Positions 15,772 through 24,043 of a DNA stretch of 36,964 bases are shown here, piece after piece. Both the position numbers and the translations under genes were made by a program. The stretch comes from JBBQWS01 sp038210415 (GTDB lineage: Bacteria > Actinomycetota > Actinomycetes > Prado026), in assembly GCA_038210415.1 (NCBI GenBank), contig JBBQWS010000032.1, positions 1 through 36,964 on the forward strand. The letters are read 5' to 3'. How positions within the stretch are numbered: position 1 is the stretch's first letter; each line of letters begins with the position of its first letter. The notes under the pieces are model-generated. The model was not told the origin of the DNA. It did not search any database and worked only from the letters and a program-made list of their open reading frames with translations.

Positions 15772-17124
15772 ATGGGTGGCCGGCTGTTCGGCACCGACGG
15801 TGTGCGCGGACTCGCGAACCGCGACGTCACGGCCGAGCTGGCCCTCGACCTGGCGGTTGCAGCAGCGCACGTCCTCGGTGACACCGGCGAGTTCGCGGGG
15901 CACCGGCCGGTCGCCGTGGTCGGACGCGACGGTCGGGCTTCCGGCGAGTTCCTCGCCGCGGCCGTGATGGCCGGGCTCGCCAGCGCCGGTGTCGACGTCC
16001 TCGACGCAGGTGTCCTGCCGACACCGGCGGTCGCCTATCTCACCGAGTCGTTGGCCGCAGACCTGGGCGTGATGCTCTCGGCCTCGCACAACGCGATGCC
16101 CGACAACGGGATCAAGTTCTTCGCCCGCGGTGGCGTCAAGCTCGACGACGACGTCGAGGACGCCATCGAAGCCCGGATGGAAGAGCACTGGGACCGCCCG
16201 ACCGGTGCTGACGTGGGCCGGATCATGCCCCTCGAAGGCGCGATCGAACGCTACGTCGCGTACCTCGTCGGCACGCTGCCGCACCGGCTCGACGGCTTAC
16301 GGGTCGTCGTCGACTGCGCGAACGGCGCCGCATCGGTCACCGCTCCAGAGGCGTTGCGCCGGGCCGGCGCCGAGGTGATCGCGATCGCCTCGTCCCCCGA
16401 CGGCCTCAACATCAACGACGGTTGCGGGTCGACCCACCTCGACCACCTGGCCGCCGCCGTCGTCGCCCACGGCGCTGACGTCGGCATCGCCCACGACGGT
16501 GACGCCGACCGCTGTCTGGCCGTCGACGCTTCCGGCGAGATCGTCGACGGCGACCAGATCCTCGCGGTGCTGGCGCTGGCCATGCGTGACGCCGGCGCGC
16601 TCGTCCGCGACACGGTCGTGGCGACGGTGATGTCGAACCTCGGGTTCAAGCTCGCGCTGGAGGGTGCGGGCGTCACCGTCCTGCAGACAGCGGTCGGTGA
16701 CCGGTACGTCCTGGAGGCCATGCGAGCCGGTGGCTACACGCTGGGCGGTGAGCAGTCCGGTCACGTCGTGATGCTCGACCACGCGACCACCGGCGACGGC
16801 TCGCTGACGGCGCTGCACCTGCTGTCACGGGTCGCAGAGTCCGGTAAGTCCTTGGCCGACCTCGCCGCCGTGATGGTCCGGTTGCCGCAGGTACTGGTGA
16901 ATGTACGCGGGGTCGACAAGGCCGGCGTCGACGGATGCGTGCCCCTGGCGGCGGCCGTCGCGCAGGCCGCAGCAGAGCTCGGAGCGAGTGGCCGGGTGTT
17001 GCTGCGGGCCAGCGGTACCGAGCCCCTGATCCGGGTCATGGTGGAGGCGCCAACCGCGGTGCAAGCCCACTCGGTCGCCGACCGGCTGGCCGCCGTGGTG
17101 CAGGCCGAGCTCACGCTGGCCTGA
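15772..17124 (+). CDS. glmM: Phosphoglucosamine mutase
   Basis: A 450-residue GlmM, which converts glucosamine-6-phosphate to glucosamine-1-phosphate on the way to UDP-GlcNAc. It begins GRLFGTDGVRGLANRDV. The phosphoserine is S105 within SASHN (103-107). The metal loop DGDADRC and the sugar-binding GGEQSGHV follow, and RASGTEPLIRVMVEA closes domain 4. It lies directly after rplM-rpsI, as in many actinobacteria, and about 2.3 kb before glmS, which supplies its substrate. Confidence 0.97.
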   Translation: MGGRLFGTDGVRGLANRDVTAELALDLAVAAAHVLGDTGEFAGHRPVAVVGRDGRASGEFLAAAVMAGLASAGVDVLDAGVLPTPAVAYLTESLAADLGVMLSASHNAMPDNGIKFFARGGVKLDDDVEDAIEARMEEHWDRPTGADVGRIMPLEGAIERYVAYLVGTLPHRLDGLRVVVDCANGAASVTAPEALRRAGAEVIAIASSPDGLNINDGCGSTHLDHLAAAVVAHGADVGIAHDGDADRCLAVDASGEIVDGDQILAVLALAMRDAGALVRDTVVATVMSNLGFKLALEGAGVTVLQTAVGDRYVLEAMRAGGYTLGGEQSGHVVMLDHATTGDGSLTALHLLSRVAESGKSLADLAAVMVRLPQVLVNVRGVDKAGVDGCVPLAAAVAQAAAELGASGRVLLRASGTEPLIRVMVEAPTAVQAHSVADRLAAVVQAELTLA

Positions 17125-17133
17125 CACCAGTTC

Positions 17134-17751
17134 TCAGTCGCGACTGGCGAGGACCTCGGGGTCGCGCAGGTCGACGCCGTCGGTGGCCGGCTCCCGGTCG
17201 GCAAGGAGCTGGTCCATCGCATCGCGCATCGCGGAGATGTCGGCGAGGAGCTGGCCACGGCGGCGCTGCAAGTCGCTGAGCTCGACTCGCGACGAAGCCA
17301 GGGTGCGTTCGGCATCGTGCTCGGCGTCGGACCGCATCGTCGCCGCCGCCTTCGACGCGTTCTCGCGCTCGAGGAACGCCTCGCGCCCCGCGGCCTCGCG
17401 CATGGCAGCCGCCTCCGCCTCGGCCAGGCCGAGCATCTGGGCCACGCGTTCGCCCAAGGAGTCGAAGGTCGGTCGGCCGCGCTCGAGCTCGGCTTTGGCG
17501 CGCGACACCTCCTGCAACGCCGCCAGCTCGCGCGATCGGGCGAGCTCGAGGTCGGCGCGCAGCTGCTCGACCCGCTGGGTCAGCCCGGAGAGGTGACCGT
17601 CGACCTGGTGCCGCTCGTATCCGCGGAGCACGACGTCGAACGACGGCGCCACGGCTGGGCCCGCCGCGGGCGCCAGCTCGTCGGGTGCCATGCCCGGAAC
17701 GATGCTCGTTGCCCATTCTTCGGGGATGACTTCGGTCTGCTGGTCGCTCAT
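17134..17751 (-). CDS. DivIVA-like coiled-coil protein
   Basis: A 205-residue acidic protein. After a ~35-residue Pro/Ala-rich start, residues 38-60 (FDVVLRGYERHQVDGHLSGL) match the short N-terminal motif of DivIVA/Wag31/SepIVA-like proteins. A long heptad-rich coiled coil (about 60-185) follows. Such proteins scaffold polar growth, septation or membrane domains; a role here in linking wall precursor synthesis (glmM, glmS nearby) to growth is inference. The ATG at 17751 has GGAGG 7 bases upstream; a GTG at 17766 would add 5 residues. It converges on glmM with a 9-base gap. Confidence 0.75.
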   Translation of the reverse strand: MSDQQTEVIPEEWATSIVPGMAPDELAPAAGPAVAPSFDVVLRGYERHQVDGHLSGLTQRVEQLRADLELARSRELAALQEVSRAKAELERGRPTFDSLGERVAQMLGLAEAEAAAMREAAGREAFLERENASKAAATMRSDAEHDAERTLASSRVELSDLQRRRGQLLADISAMRDAMDQLLADREPATDGVDLRDPEVLASRD

Positions 17752-17762
17752 CTCATGCCCTC

Positions 17763-17801
17763 CCACAGGTGTCGTCCACAGATGTCGTCCACAGGTGTCG
17801 T
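17763..17801. repeat. Three 13-base tandem repeats upstream of the DivIVA-like gene
   Basis: CCACAGGTGTCGT is repeated three times in a row; the middle copy has one change (A for G). The array begins next to the ribosome binding site of the minus-strand gene, so it lies in its 5' leader or promoter. The junctions create TCGTCCACA twice (17772-17780 and 17785-17793), one base away from the DnaA box TTGTCCACA. The rest of the 254-base gap to the next gene has no other clear signal. Confidence 0.85.
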
Positions 17802-18020
17802 ACCCACTCCGGCACCGCCCGACACCTGCCCGGCCCGATCACCGGCGCACGGCAGCCAGCAGTGACCCGTACGAGCGCACCAGCAAGTCGCCCTCGGTCT
17901 CCAGTGCCGTGACCTCGGGCCGGCAACCGTCGGTCTGCCTCCTCGGGGAGAAGCGAGCGGGTTTCAGCGTGCCAAGACCTGCTGTCCGTGGGACGGGTTC
18001 GCAGCGGGCAGGATGGGCGG

Positions 18021-18503
18021 ATGGGTCTGCCGGTGTCACTGCCGCCGAAAGCCCGAGCGATCCAAAACACGGTGCTCGATGCCGTCGCATCAGCCGGGGC
18101 AGCCGACCCAGACGCCTATGCGAGCGCGACCCACCGGCTCGCAGGCCTCGACCCCGAACAGGTGCGGGTGGTCCTCGGCGCCGTCGTGCGCTTGCTCCTC
18201 GAAGAGCTCTACCCACGGGATCCCGACGGTGACGACCTGGTCGAGACGCTCAGCGACTGCTACCGCAGCGCCTCGGCCTGGTGGCCGCACACCGATCCGA
18301 ACGCCCTGGTGATCCTGCTCTCGGGGGCGCTTGGCAATCACGAGCTCGACGAGGACCAGCCGGCGCTTGCGCCCGCGAACATGGCTGGTACGGCCCCGCT
18401 GCTGGTCGCCGCCCTGCTCGCCCGCCGAGGCACCCCGCTGTCCGGCTACCTCACGGCCTCGCTCGCGGAGATCAGCCGGGCGGAGACAGTCGAACTCCCG
18501 TAA
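18021..18503 (+). CDS. Hypothetical helical protein
   Basis: A 160-residue soluble protein I do not recognise. It is rich in Ala, Leu and acidic residues, appears all-helical, and has no signal peptide, membrane segment or catalytic motif. Mid-region VRVVLGAVVRLLLEELYPRD and the C-terminal PLLVAALLARRGTPLSGYLT look like packed helices. Codon use has the high GC at third positions of its neighbours, which supports coding. ATG 18021 is chosen over GTG 17988, with a weak AGGATGGG before it. Its last 32 bases overlap the end of the convergent DUF1353 gene. Confidence 0.7.
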   Translation: MGLPVSLPPKARAIQNTVLDAVASAGAADPDAYASATHRLAGLDPEQVRVVLGAVVRLLLEELYPRDPDGDDLVETLSDCYRSASAWWPHTDPNALVILLSGALGNHELDEDQPALAPANMAGTAPLLVAALLARRGTPLSGYLTASLAEISRAETVELP

Positions 18504-19320
18504 GCCGCTCGGTTGGGTCGCTTCGGACCAGGAGAGCGGTCGGACCGAAGATCGGGATCGGGCCGGCTTCGACCCGGGGGAGCACCTTCTTCAGGCTCCA
18601 CCAGAAGCCGGAGGGGATCAGCCAGATCAATCCGGTGGCTAGGCCGACGACGATCAGGACAACCGCCACCGGGAGCAAGGCGTAGCTGCCGATCGCGGCG
18701 ATGGCGAACCACGCGGGCTTGGCCAGCCCGAGGGCTGCCGGAACCAGGGCGAGCAGCCGGTACCACCCGGTGAAGTCCCACCAAGCGAGGTCGAAGAAGT
18801 GGCCCATCGGCCACCCGAGCGAGCAGTACAAGCCAGACAGGGTCAGGGCCAGGACAGCGAAGAAGCGGCGCTTCGCGTAGCTGGCGAGCCCGGCGAGCTC
18901 GACCGCCGCCCACATCATCCAGCGCCTGGTCCAAGGGACCTGTTGCTCGGCGAGTGACACCAGGAACAACCGGTTGGCGTTGGTCCGGATGACGAGCGCC
19001 CGCTTGTTCCCGCTGCGCTTCTTCATCGCGGCAGCCACGTCGCAGAGCTGGTCGTGGAGCAGGGCGGGCAGGGTCTGGTGGCCGTAGGGGGCGATCAGAC
19101 CCCACAGCAGACTCGGGACTGAGGCGAGGTCGGTCGTGCTGGCGTTCCGGGCTTGAGAGTGGACGAAGTACGGCCGGTTACCGTCGGTCGGATCCCGGTA
19201 GACGAAGGGCGTGAGCAGCTTGAAGTTCTTGACGTCGATCTGGCGCAGGGAAGGTTGCGGCACCACGGTGCTGGTCTTGCTCTCACAGAACGGCATGGCG
19301 ACCCCGAGTTTCATGATCAT
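18472..19320 (-). CDS. DUF1353 domain membrane protein
   Basis: A 282-residue protein. Residues 35-145 match DUF1353: LLTPFVYRD, then TDLASVPSLLWGLIAPYG (63-80), then the LPALLHDQLCDV block (84-95) and a conserved Arg/Asn helix. DUF1353 is common in phage structural regions and some bacterial proteins; its function is unknown. Residues ~150-240 add about three or four hydrophobic segments, so the domain is probably membrane-anchored. GCAGGAGC-type ribosome binding site AGGAG lies just before the two possible starts (19320 and 19314). It is divergent from glmS and overlaps the hypothetical gene at 18021-18503 tail to tail. Confidence 0.7.
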   Translation of the reverse strand: MIMKLGVAMPFCESKTSTVVPQPSLRQIDVKNFKLLTPFVYRDPTDGNRPYFVHSQARNASTTDLASVPSLLWGLIAPYGHQTLPALLHDQLCDVAAAMKKRSGNKRALVIRTNANRLFLVSLAEQQVPWTRRWMMWAAVELAGLASYAKRRFFAVLALTLSGLYCSLGWPMGHFFDLAWWDFTGWYRLLALVPAALGLAKPAWFAIAAIGSYALLPVAVVLIVVGLATGLIWLIPSGFWWSLKKVLPRVEAGPIPIFGPTALLVRSDPTERLTGVRLSPPG

Positions 19321-19402
19321 TTGCTCCTGAGTAGTACCACTCGGGGCACTGCTCTTTCAAGGCCTGGACTCGCTGGGAACCTGAACAGCGCCTGCCGCCC
19401 CG

Positions 19403-19408
19403 TACCCT
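19403..19408 (+). promoter_or_regulatory. Leaderless promoter candidate for glmS
   Basis: TACCCT lies 6 bases before the glmS ATG and there is no Shine-Dalgarno sequence in between. CTGAAC at 19381-19386 can be the -35 with a 16-base spacer. Transcription would start at or within a base of the ATG, giving a leaderless message. No glmS ribozyme-like region exists in the 94-base gap. Confidence 0.55.
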
Positions 19409-19414
19409 TGACCC

Positions 19415-21265
19415 ATGTGCGGAATCGTGGGGTACGTCGGACAGCAGCAGGCAGCGGACGTCGTGATCGAAGGGCTCCGCCGGCTTGAGTACCGCGGCTA
19501 CGACTCGGCCGGGGTGGCGGTCGTCACCGCCGGCACACTGTCCAGTCGCAAGAAGGCCGGCAAGCTGATCAACCTCGAGAAGCTGCTCGACGAGGAGCCG
19601 CTGCCCGACGCGACGCTCGGCATGGGGCACACCCGGTGGGCCACCCACGGCGGTCCCACCGACCGCAACGCGCACCCGCACGTCGATGACGACCGCGAGG
19701 TGGCGGTCGTCCACAACGGCATCATCGAGAACTTCGCCGAGCTACGGGCCGAGCTGGCCGCGCGCGGGCACGTGATGCGGTCCGACACCGACACCGAGGT
19801 CGTGGCGCACCTGCTGGCCGAGGAGTACGAGCCGGCCGGCTGCGACCTCGCCGAGGCGATGCGTCGGGTGTGCCGACGGCTGCAGGGGGCGTTCACCCTG
19901 GTCGCCGTGCACGCGCGCAACCCTGACGTCGTGGTCGGCGCCCGCCGCAACTCCCCGCTCGTGGTCGGCGTCGGTGTGGGCGAGAACTTCCTCGGAAGCG
20001 ACGTGGCCGCCTTCATCGCGCACACCCGCGAGGCGATCGAGCTCGGCCAGGACCAGGTCGTCGAGCTGCGCCGCGACGGCGTCACAGTGACGAACTTCGA
20101 CGGCACGGCCGCCGACGTACGCGCGTACCACGTCGACTGGGACGCGTCAGCGGCCGAGAAGGGCGGCTACGACCACTTCATGCTCAAGGAGATCGCCGAG
20201 CAGCCCCGGGCCGTCGCCGACACCCTGCTCGGCCGGTTCGGCCCGGGCGGCCGGCTCACGCTGGACGAGATGCGGATCCCCGACGACGTCCTGCGCGAGA
20301 TCGACAAGATCATCATCATCGCGTGCGGGACGGCGTACCACGCGGGGCTGCTCGCGAAGTACTCCATCGAGCACTGGACCCGCATCCCGTGCGAGGTCGA
20401 GGTGGCGTCGGAGTTCCGCTATCGCGACCCGATCCTGACCCAGCGCACGCTGGTGATCGCGATCTCGCAGTCGGGCGAGACGATGGACACGCTGATGGCC
20501 GTGCGGCACGCCAAGCAGCAGCAGTCCAAGGTGCTGGCGATCTGCAACGTCAACGGCTCGACGCTGCCCCGCGAGGCCGACGGCGTGGTCTACACGTACG
20601 CGGGACCCGAGGTGGCCGTCGCCTCCACCAAGGCCTTCCTCACCCAGGTCGTCGCGGTCCAGCTAGTCGCGCTCTACCTCGCCCAGGTCCGTGGCACGAA
20701 GTGGGGCGACGAGATCGCGGCGCACGTCGCCGAGCTGACCGCCATGCCCGGCAAGGTCGAGCAGGTGCTGGAGACGGTCGAACCGGTGCGGGCGCTCGCC
20801 CGTTCGCTGGCCGACGCGCGGGTCGTGCTGTTCCTCGGCCGACATGTGGGCTACCCGGTGGCGATGGAGGGCGCGCTCAAGCTGAAGGAGCTCGCCTACA
20901 TGCACGCCGAGGGGTTCGCGGCCGGAGAGCTCAAGCACGGGCCGATCGCGCTGATCGAGGAGGGGCTGCCGGTCGTCGTCATCGTCCCGTCGCCGCGAAG
21001 CCGCGCCGTCCTGCACGACAAGATCGTCAGCAACATCCAGGAGATCCGGGCCCGCGGCGCCCGCACGATCGTGATCGCGGAGGAGGGCGACGAGGCGGTC
21101 GTCCCCTACGCCGACACGCTCATCCGGATCCCGCAGAGCCCCACCCTGCTTCAGCCGTTGCTCGCCACCGTCCCGCTGCAGGTGTTCGCGTGCGAGATGG
21201 CATCGGCCAAAGGTTTTGACGTCGACCAGCCCCGCAACCTCGCGAAATCGGTCACGGTCGAGTAG
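19415..21265 (+). CDS. glmS: Glutamine--fructose-6-phosphate aminotransferase
   Basis: A 616-residue GlmS making glucosamine-6-phosphate from fructose-6-phosphate and glutamine, the first step to UDP-GlcNAc. C2 (after Met removal the N-terminal nucleophile) starts the glutaminase domain (1 to about 230, CGIVGYVG, RWATHG, HNGIIEN). Two SIS sugar-binding domains follow (IACGTAYHAG, SQSGETMDTL, STKAFLTQ, LKLKELAYMHAEGFAAGELKHGP). The C-terminus PRNLAKSVTVE is the conserved catalytic tail. Full length and intact. It probably works in series with glmM upstream. Confidence 0.98.
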   Translation: MCGIVGYVGQQQAADVVIEGLRRLEYRGYDSAGVAVVTAGTLSSRKKAGKLINLEKLLDEEPLPDATLGMGHTRWATHGGPTDRNAHPHVDDDREVAVVHNGIIENFAELRAELAARGHVMRSDTDTEVVAHLLAEEYEPAGCDLAEAMRRVCRRLQGAFTLVAVHARNPDVVVGARRNSPLVVGVGVGENFLGSDVAAFIAHTREAIELGQDQVVELRRDGVTVTNFDGTAADVRAYHVDWDASAAEKGGYDHFMLKEIAEQPRAVADTLLGRFGPGGRLTLDEMRIPDDVLREIDKIIIIACGTAYHAGLLAKYSIEHWTRIPCEVEVASEFRYRDPILTQRTLVIAISQSGETMDTLMAVRHAKQQQSKVLAICNVNGSTLPREADGVVYTYAGPEVAVASTKAFLTQVVAVQLVALYLAQVRGTKWGDEIAAHVAELTAMPGKVEQVLETVEPVRALARSLADARVVLFLGRHVGYPVAMEGALKLKELAYMHAEGFAAGELKHGPIALIEEGLPVVVIVPSPRSRAVLHDKIVSNIQEIRARGARTIVIAEEGDEAVVPYADTLIRIPQSPTLLQPLLATVPLQVFACEMASAKGFDVDQPRNLAKSVTVE

Positions 21266-21385
21266 TCGGTCGTCCCGTGAGGATTTTGTTCAGGCGCGCC
21301 CCCGGTCGGCCGATAGGGCCCTCAGCGGCGGGCGGCGCAAGCGCGCACGGGGGTACCCGCGAGTCGGGTCGGAGGGCTCTGGGGC

Positions 21386-24034
21386 ATGCAGCAACGCGTG
21401 ACCGTGGCCGTGCTGAGCCCGATGACGGGCGGGTACTTCTACGGCGGGATCATCGCCGGCGCCGCCCGTGAGATCGGGGCCGCCGGCGGGCACGTCCTCG
21501 TCGTCCAGACGCTCGACGCCGACCTGCCGGCCGACCGCACGGTGTCGGCGCCGGAGTTCGTGACGCCCACGGGCTGGGACCACATCGACGGGGTGCTGTC
21601 GGTCGCCGCGGCAGCCCAGGAGCCGTTCCTTCGCCAGGTGCGCAGCGCGGGGAAGCCGGTCGTGCTCGCTGCGAACGACGTACCCGGGTTCGACGGGGCG
21701 GTGGTGACCGCCGATAACCACGGTGGGGTACGCGCGGCCGTGGACCACCTGGCCGAGCACGGACATCGTCGGATCGGTTTCGTGGGGAACTTTGAGCAGT
21801 CCGACATGCGCGAGCGACGCGCGGCGTACGAGGCCGGGCTGCGCGAGCTGGGCGTCGAACCGGACCCGTTATGGCTGTTCACGGCGCCGGACAACGTCGA
21901 GTCGGGGGGCGCCGCTGCGACGGTCGCGCTGCTCGCCCACCCGGACCGGCCGACCGCGGTCGTGGTCGCTACCGACCGCAACGCGATCGGGCTGATCCGG
22001 GCGCTCACCCAGGCCGGGCTGTCCCTGCCTGACGAGCTGGCCGTCGTGGGCTTCGACGACCTCGAGCTCGGCTCGGTCATCGAGCCGGCGCTGTCGACGG
22101 TGAACCCGTACTTCGACCTGGTGGGCGAGCGAGCTGCCCGACTGCTGCTCGGTGAGCTGGGTGGCGACCACGTGGACCGGGGTCGCCACACCTCACCCGC
22201 CGGCTTCGTGACCCGGTCGTCCTGCGGCTGCGGCCACGGCGCTCCGCTGGCGGGCTCGCAGGTGCGTCGGCTGGCCGCCATCGACGCGATCATCGCGCAG
22301 CGCCCGAGCAAGGGCCCGCGCGAGGAGCTGCTGCAGCGGTTGCGCGACGTCCTGATCCGGGACCCGCGGCCGGTGGGGATCGAGGAGACCGTCGAGCGGC
22401 TCGGCACCTCGTTCGTCGATGCCGTGGACGCTGTCGCCGCGACCGGCGCCCCGGCCCGCGCGGAGCTGCTGGCGGAGGCCGCTGCGGGTGTGCGCCGCGT
22501 CGACGGGCGACCCGAGACGCTGCAGTGCGTGGTCGCAGCCGTGCTCCGTTACGTCTACCGGCTTTCGGCCGCCGTTCCGGACTCCGCCGAGGCGGCCGGT
22601 GTCCGCGAGGCTCTGTCGCGCTGCGCGTCGCAGGCGGCAGCGATGTTCTGGCAGCCGCAGGTCGACCATGCGACCCAGCGGGGCGTGCAGATGGAGGCGT
22701 CGCTGCGCGACCAGGTCCAGGTCGGGCTCGGTCTGCTCGATCACCGGACGAACCCAGAGCTGCTCGGCTGGCTCTCCGACACCCAGGTGCGGGCCGGGTG
22801 TCTGGCGCTGTGGGAGGGCGGACCCGACTCGGGCGTCCTGCGGGTGGCCGGGGTGTACGACCCCAGAGGCCGGGCCCGGGACCTCGTCGACACCCGGGTG
22901 AAGGTCAAGCAGTTCCCGCCGGTCCAGCTGATCGAGCAGGACGACCCGAGCGCGGGTGAGGTCACCTTCGTCATCCCCGTGCGGACCCGCGACTCCGACT
23001 GGGGCCTGCTGGCGCTGGTCGGTGCTATCGACGCCACGTCGGTGATGGGGCTGGAGTCGTACAGCCACTGGGCGGCGCTGCTCACCGTCGCCCTCGAGCA
23101 GAAGGCGCTCCAGGAGAGCATCCGGCGCAGTGAGGAGCGGTACGCCCTGGTGGCGAACGCGACCCGGGACGGGCTGTGGGACTGGGACGTCACCGCGGGC
23201 TCGATGTACTACTCGCGGCGAGCGGCCGAGATGCTCGGGGACCCGGCGACGACATACGGCGAGCCCGACGTCTGGTGGGACCGGGTCCACCCCGCGGACA
23301 TCGACGGCCTGCGGTCCGCGTTGGCCGGCTGCCTGCGTGGGTCGCGTGGAGCGATCGAGGTCGAGCACCGGCTCCGGGTCGGCGACGGACCGTACCGGTG
23401 GACGCTGTGCCGCGCCGTCCCGGTGCGCTCGTGGCCGGCCACGGCTGACCGGATCGTCGGCTCTTTGTCGGACATCGACGCGCGCAAGCAGCTCGAGGAG
23501 GTGCTGCGCAAGGGAGCGCTCTACGACGCACTGACCGGCCTGCCTAACCGCACCCTGTTCACGGAGCGGCTGGACCGCGCGATCGCGGCGGAGCACCGCC
23601 GGGCCGACCTACACTTCGCCGTGCTGTTCCTCGACCTGGACGGCTTCAAGCCGGTGAACGACACGTTGGGACACCTGGCCGGCGACCAGCTCCTCGCGAC
23701 GCTGGGGCAGCGGCTCGAGGGGTCACTGCGGGAGACGGACACGGCGGCCCGCTTCGGCGGGGACGAGTTCGCGGTGCTCCTCTACGACATGGACCCCGCC
23801 GCTGTACCGGTGATCGTCGAGCGGATCCAGCGGGTGCTGTCGACCCCCGTCGCGCTGGAGCAGGGTGAGGTCGAGGTGTCGGCAAGCATCGGCATCGCGC
23901 TGAGCACGACGGGTTACACCAGGGCGGAGGACATGATCCGGGACGCCGACGCGGCCATGTACGTAGCGAAGGCGAGGCAACGGGGGTCGTCCGCGACGTT
24001 CTCGGCCGAAGTGGCGGAACCCGCCGGGGCCTAG
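21386..24034 (+). CDS. Cytosolic diguanylate cyclase: LacI-like sensor + PAS + GGDEF
   Basis: An 882-residue fusion. Residues 1-280 match the ligand-binding domain of LacI/GalR regulators (VTVAVLSPMTGGYFYGGIIA, HGHRRIGFVGN, DELAVVGFDDLELGSVIEPA). It has neither the DNA-binding helix-turn-helix nor a signal peptide. Residues ~285-575 form an unassigned, possibly GAF-like region. A PAS domain spans about 585-705 (WDWDVTAGSMYYS, WWDRVHPADI). The GGDEF domain spans about 712-875 with intact GGDEF at 791-795, and inhibitory-site RETD (782-785) exactly five residues before it. There is no EAL domain. It should make c-di-GMP in response to a small, probably sugar-like, ligand; the ligand is unknown. 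GGAGGG lies 10 bases before the ATG. Confidence 0.9.
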   Translation: MQQRVTVAVLSPMTGGYFYGGIIAGAAREIGAAGGHVLVVQTLDADLPADRTVSAPEFVTPTGWDHIDGVLSVAAAAQEPFLRQVRSAGKPVVLAANDVPGFDGAVVTADNHGGVRAAVDHLAEHGHRRIGFVGNFEQSDMRERRAAYEAGLRELGVEPDPLWLFTAPDNVESGGAAATVALLAHPDRPTAVVVATDRNAIGLIRALTQAGLSLPDELAVVGFDDLELGSVIEPALSTVNPYFDLVGERAARLLLGELGGDHVDRGRHTSPAGFVTRSSCGCGHGAPLAGSQVRRLAAIDAIIAQRPSKGPREELLQRLRDVLIRDPRPVGIEETVERLGTSFVDAVDAVAATGAPARAELLAEAAAGVRRVDGRPETLQCVVAAVLRYVYRLSAAVPDSAEAAGVREALSRCASQAAAMFWQPQVDHATQRGVQMEASLRDQVQVGLGLLDHRTNPELLGWLSDTQVRAGCLALWEGGPDSGVLRVAGVYDPRGRARDLVDTRVKVKQFPPVQLIEQDDPSAGEVTFVIPVRTRDSDWGLLALVGAIDATSVMGLESYSHWAALLTVALEQKALQESIRRSEERYALVANATRDGLWDWDVTAGSMYYSRRAAEMLGDPATTYGEPDVWWDRVHPADIDGLRSALAGCLRGSRGAIEVEHRLRVGDGPYRWTLCRAVPVRSWPATADRIVGSLSDIDARKQLEEVLRKGALYDALTGLPNRTLFTERLDRAIAAEHRRADLHFAVLFLDLDGFKPVNDTLGHLAGDQLLATLGQRLEGSLRETDTAARFGGDEFAVLLYDMDPAAVPVIVERIQRVLSTPVALEQGEVEVSASIGIALSTTGYTRAEDMIRDADAAMYVAKARQRGSSATFSAEVAEPAGA

Positions 24035-24037
24035 GCT
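24032..24037 (+). promoter_or_regulatory. Leaderless -10 box candidate for acpS
   Basis: TAGGCT begins on the TAG stop codon of the diguanylate cyclase gene and lies 6 bases before the acpS GTG. There is no Shine-Dalgarno sequence between them. The geometry matches actinobacterial leaderless transcripts. Confidence 0.45.
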
Positions 24038-24043
24038 GATCCT

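Noticed and set aside
17839..18216. Minus-strand frame upstream of the DivIVA-like gene ending with EVTALETEGDLLVRSYGSLL
   Set aside because: The last 25 codons have good GC third-position bias and AGGAGG lies upstream, but no start codon follows in frame at proper spacing, and the rest runs antisense to the gene at 18021. It may be a remnant of a decayed gene; not supportable as a feature.
19321..19414. glmS ribozyme or leader control before glmS
   Set aside because: The gap is too short, lacks the ribozyme core, and the -10 box adjoins the start codon, leaving no leader.
21266..21385. c-di-GMP riboswitch before the diguanylate cyclase
   Set aside because: The 120-base gap has a GCAAGC-like string, but the conserved GEMM core and the two-helix layout could not be fitted.
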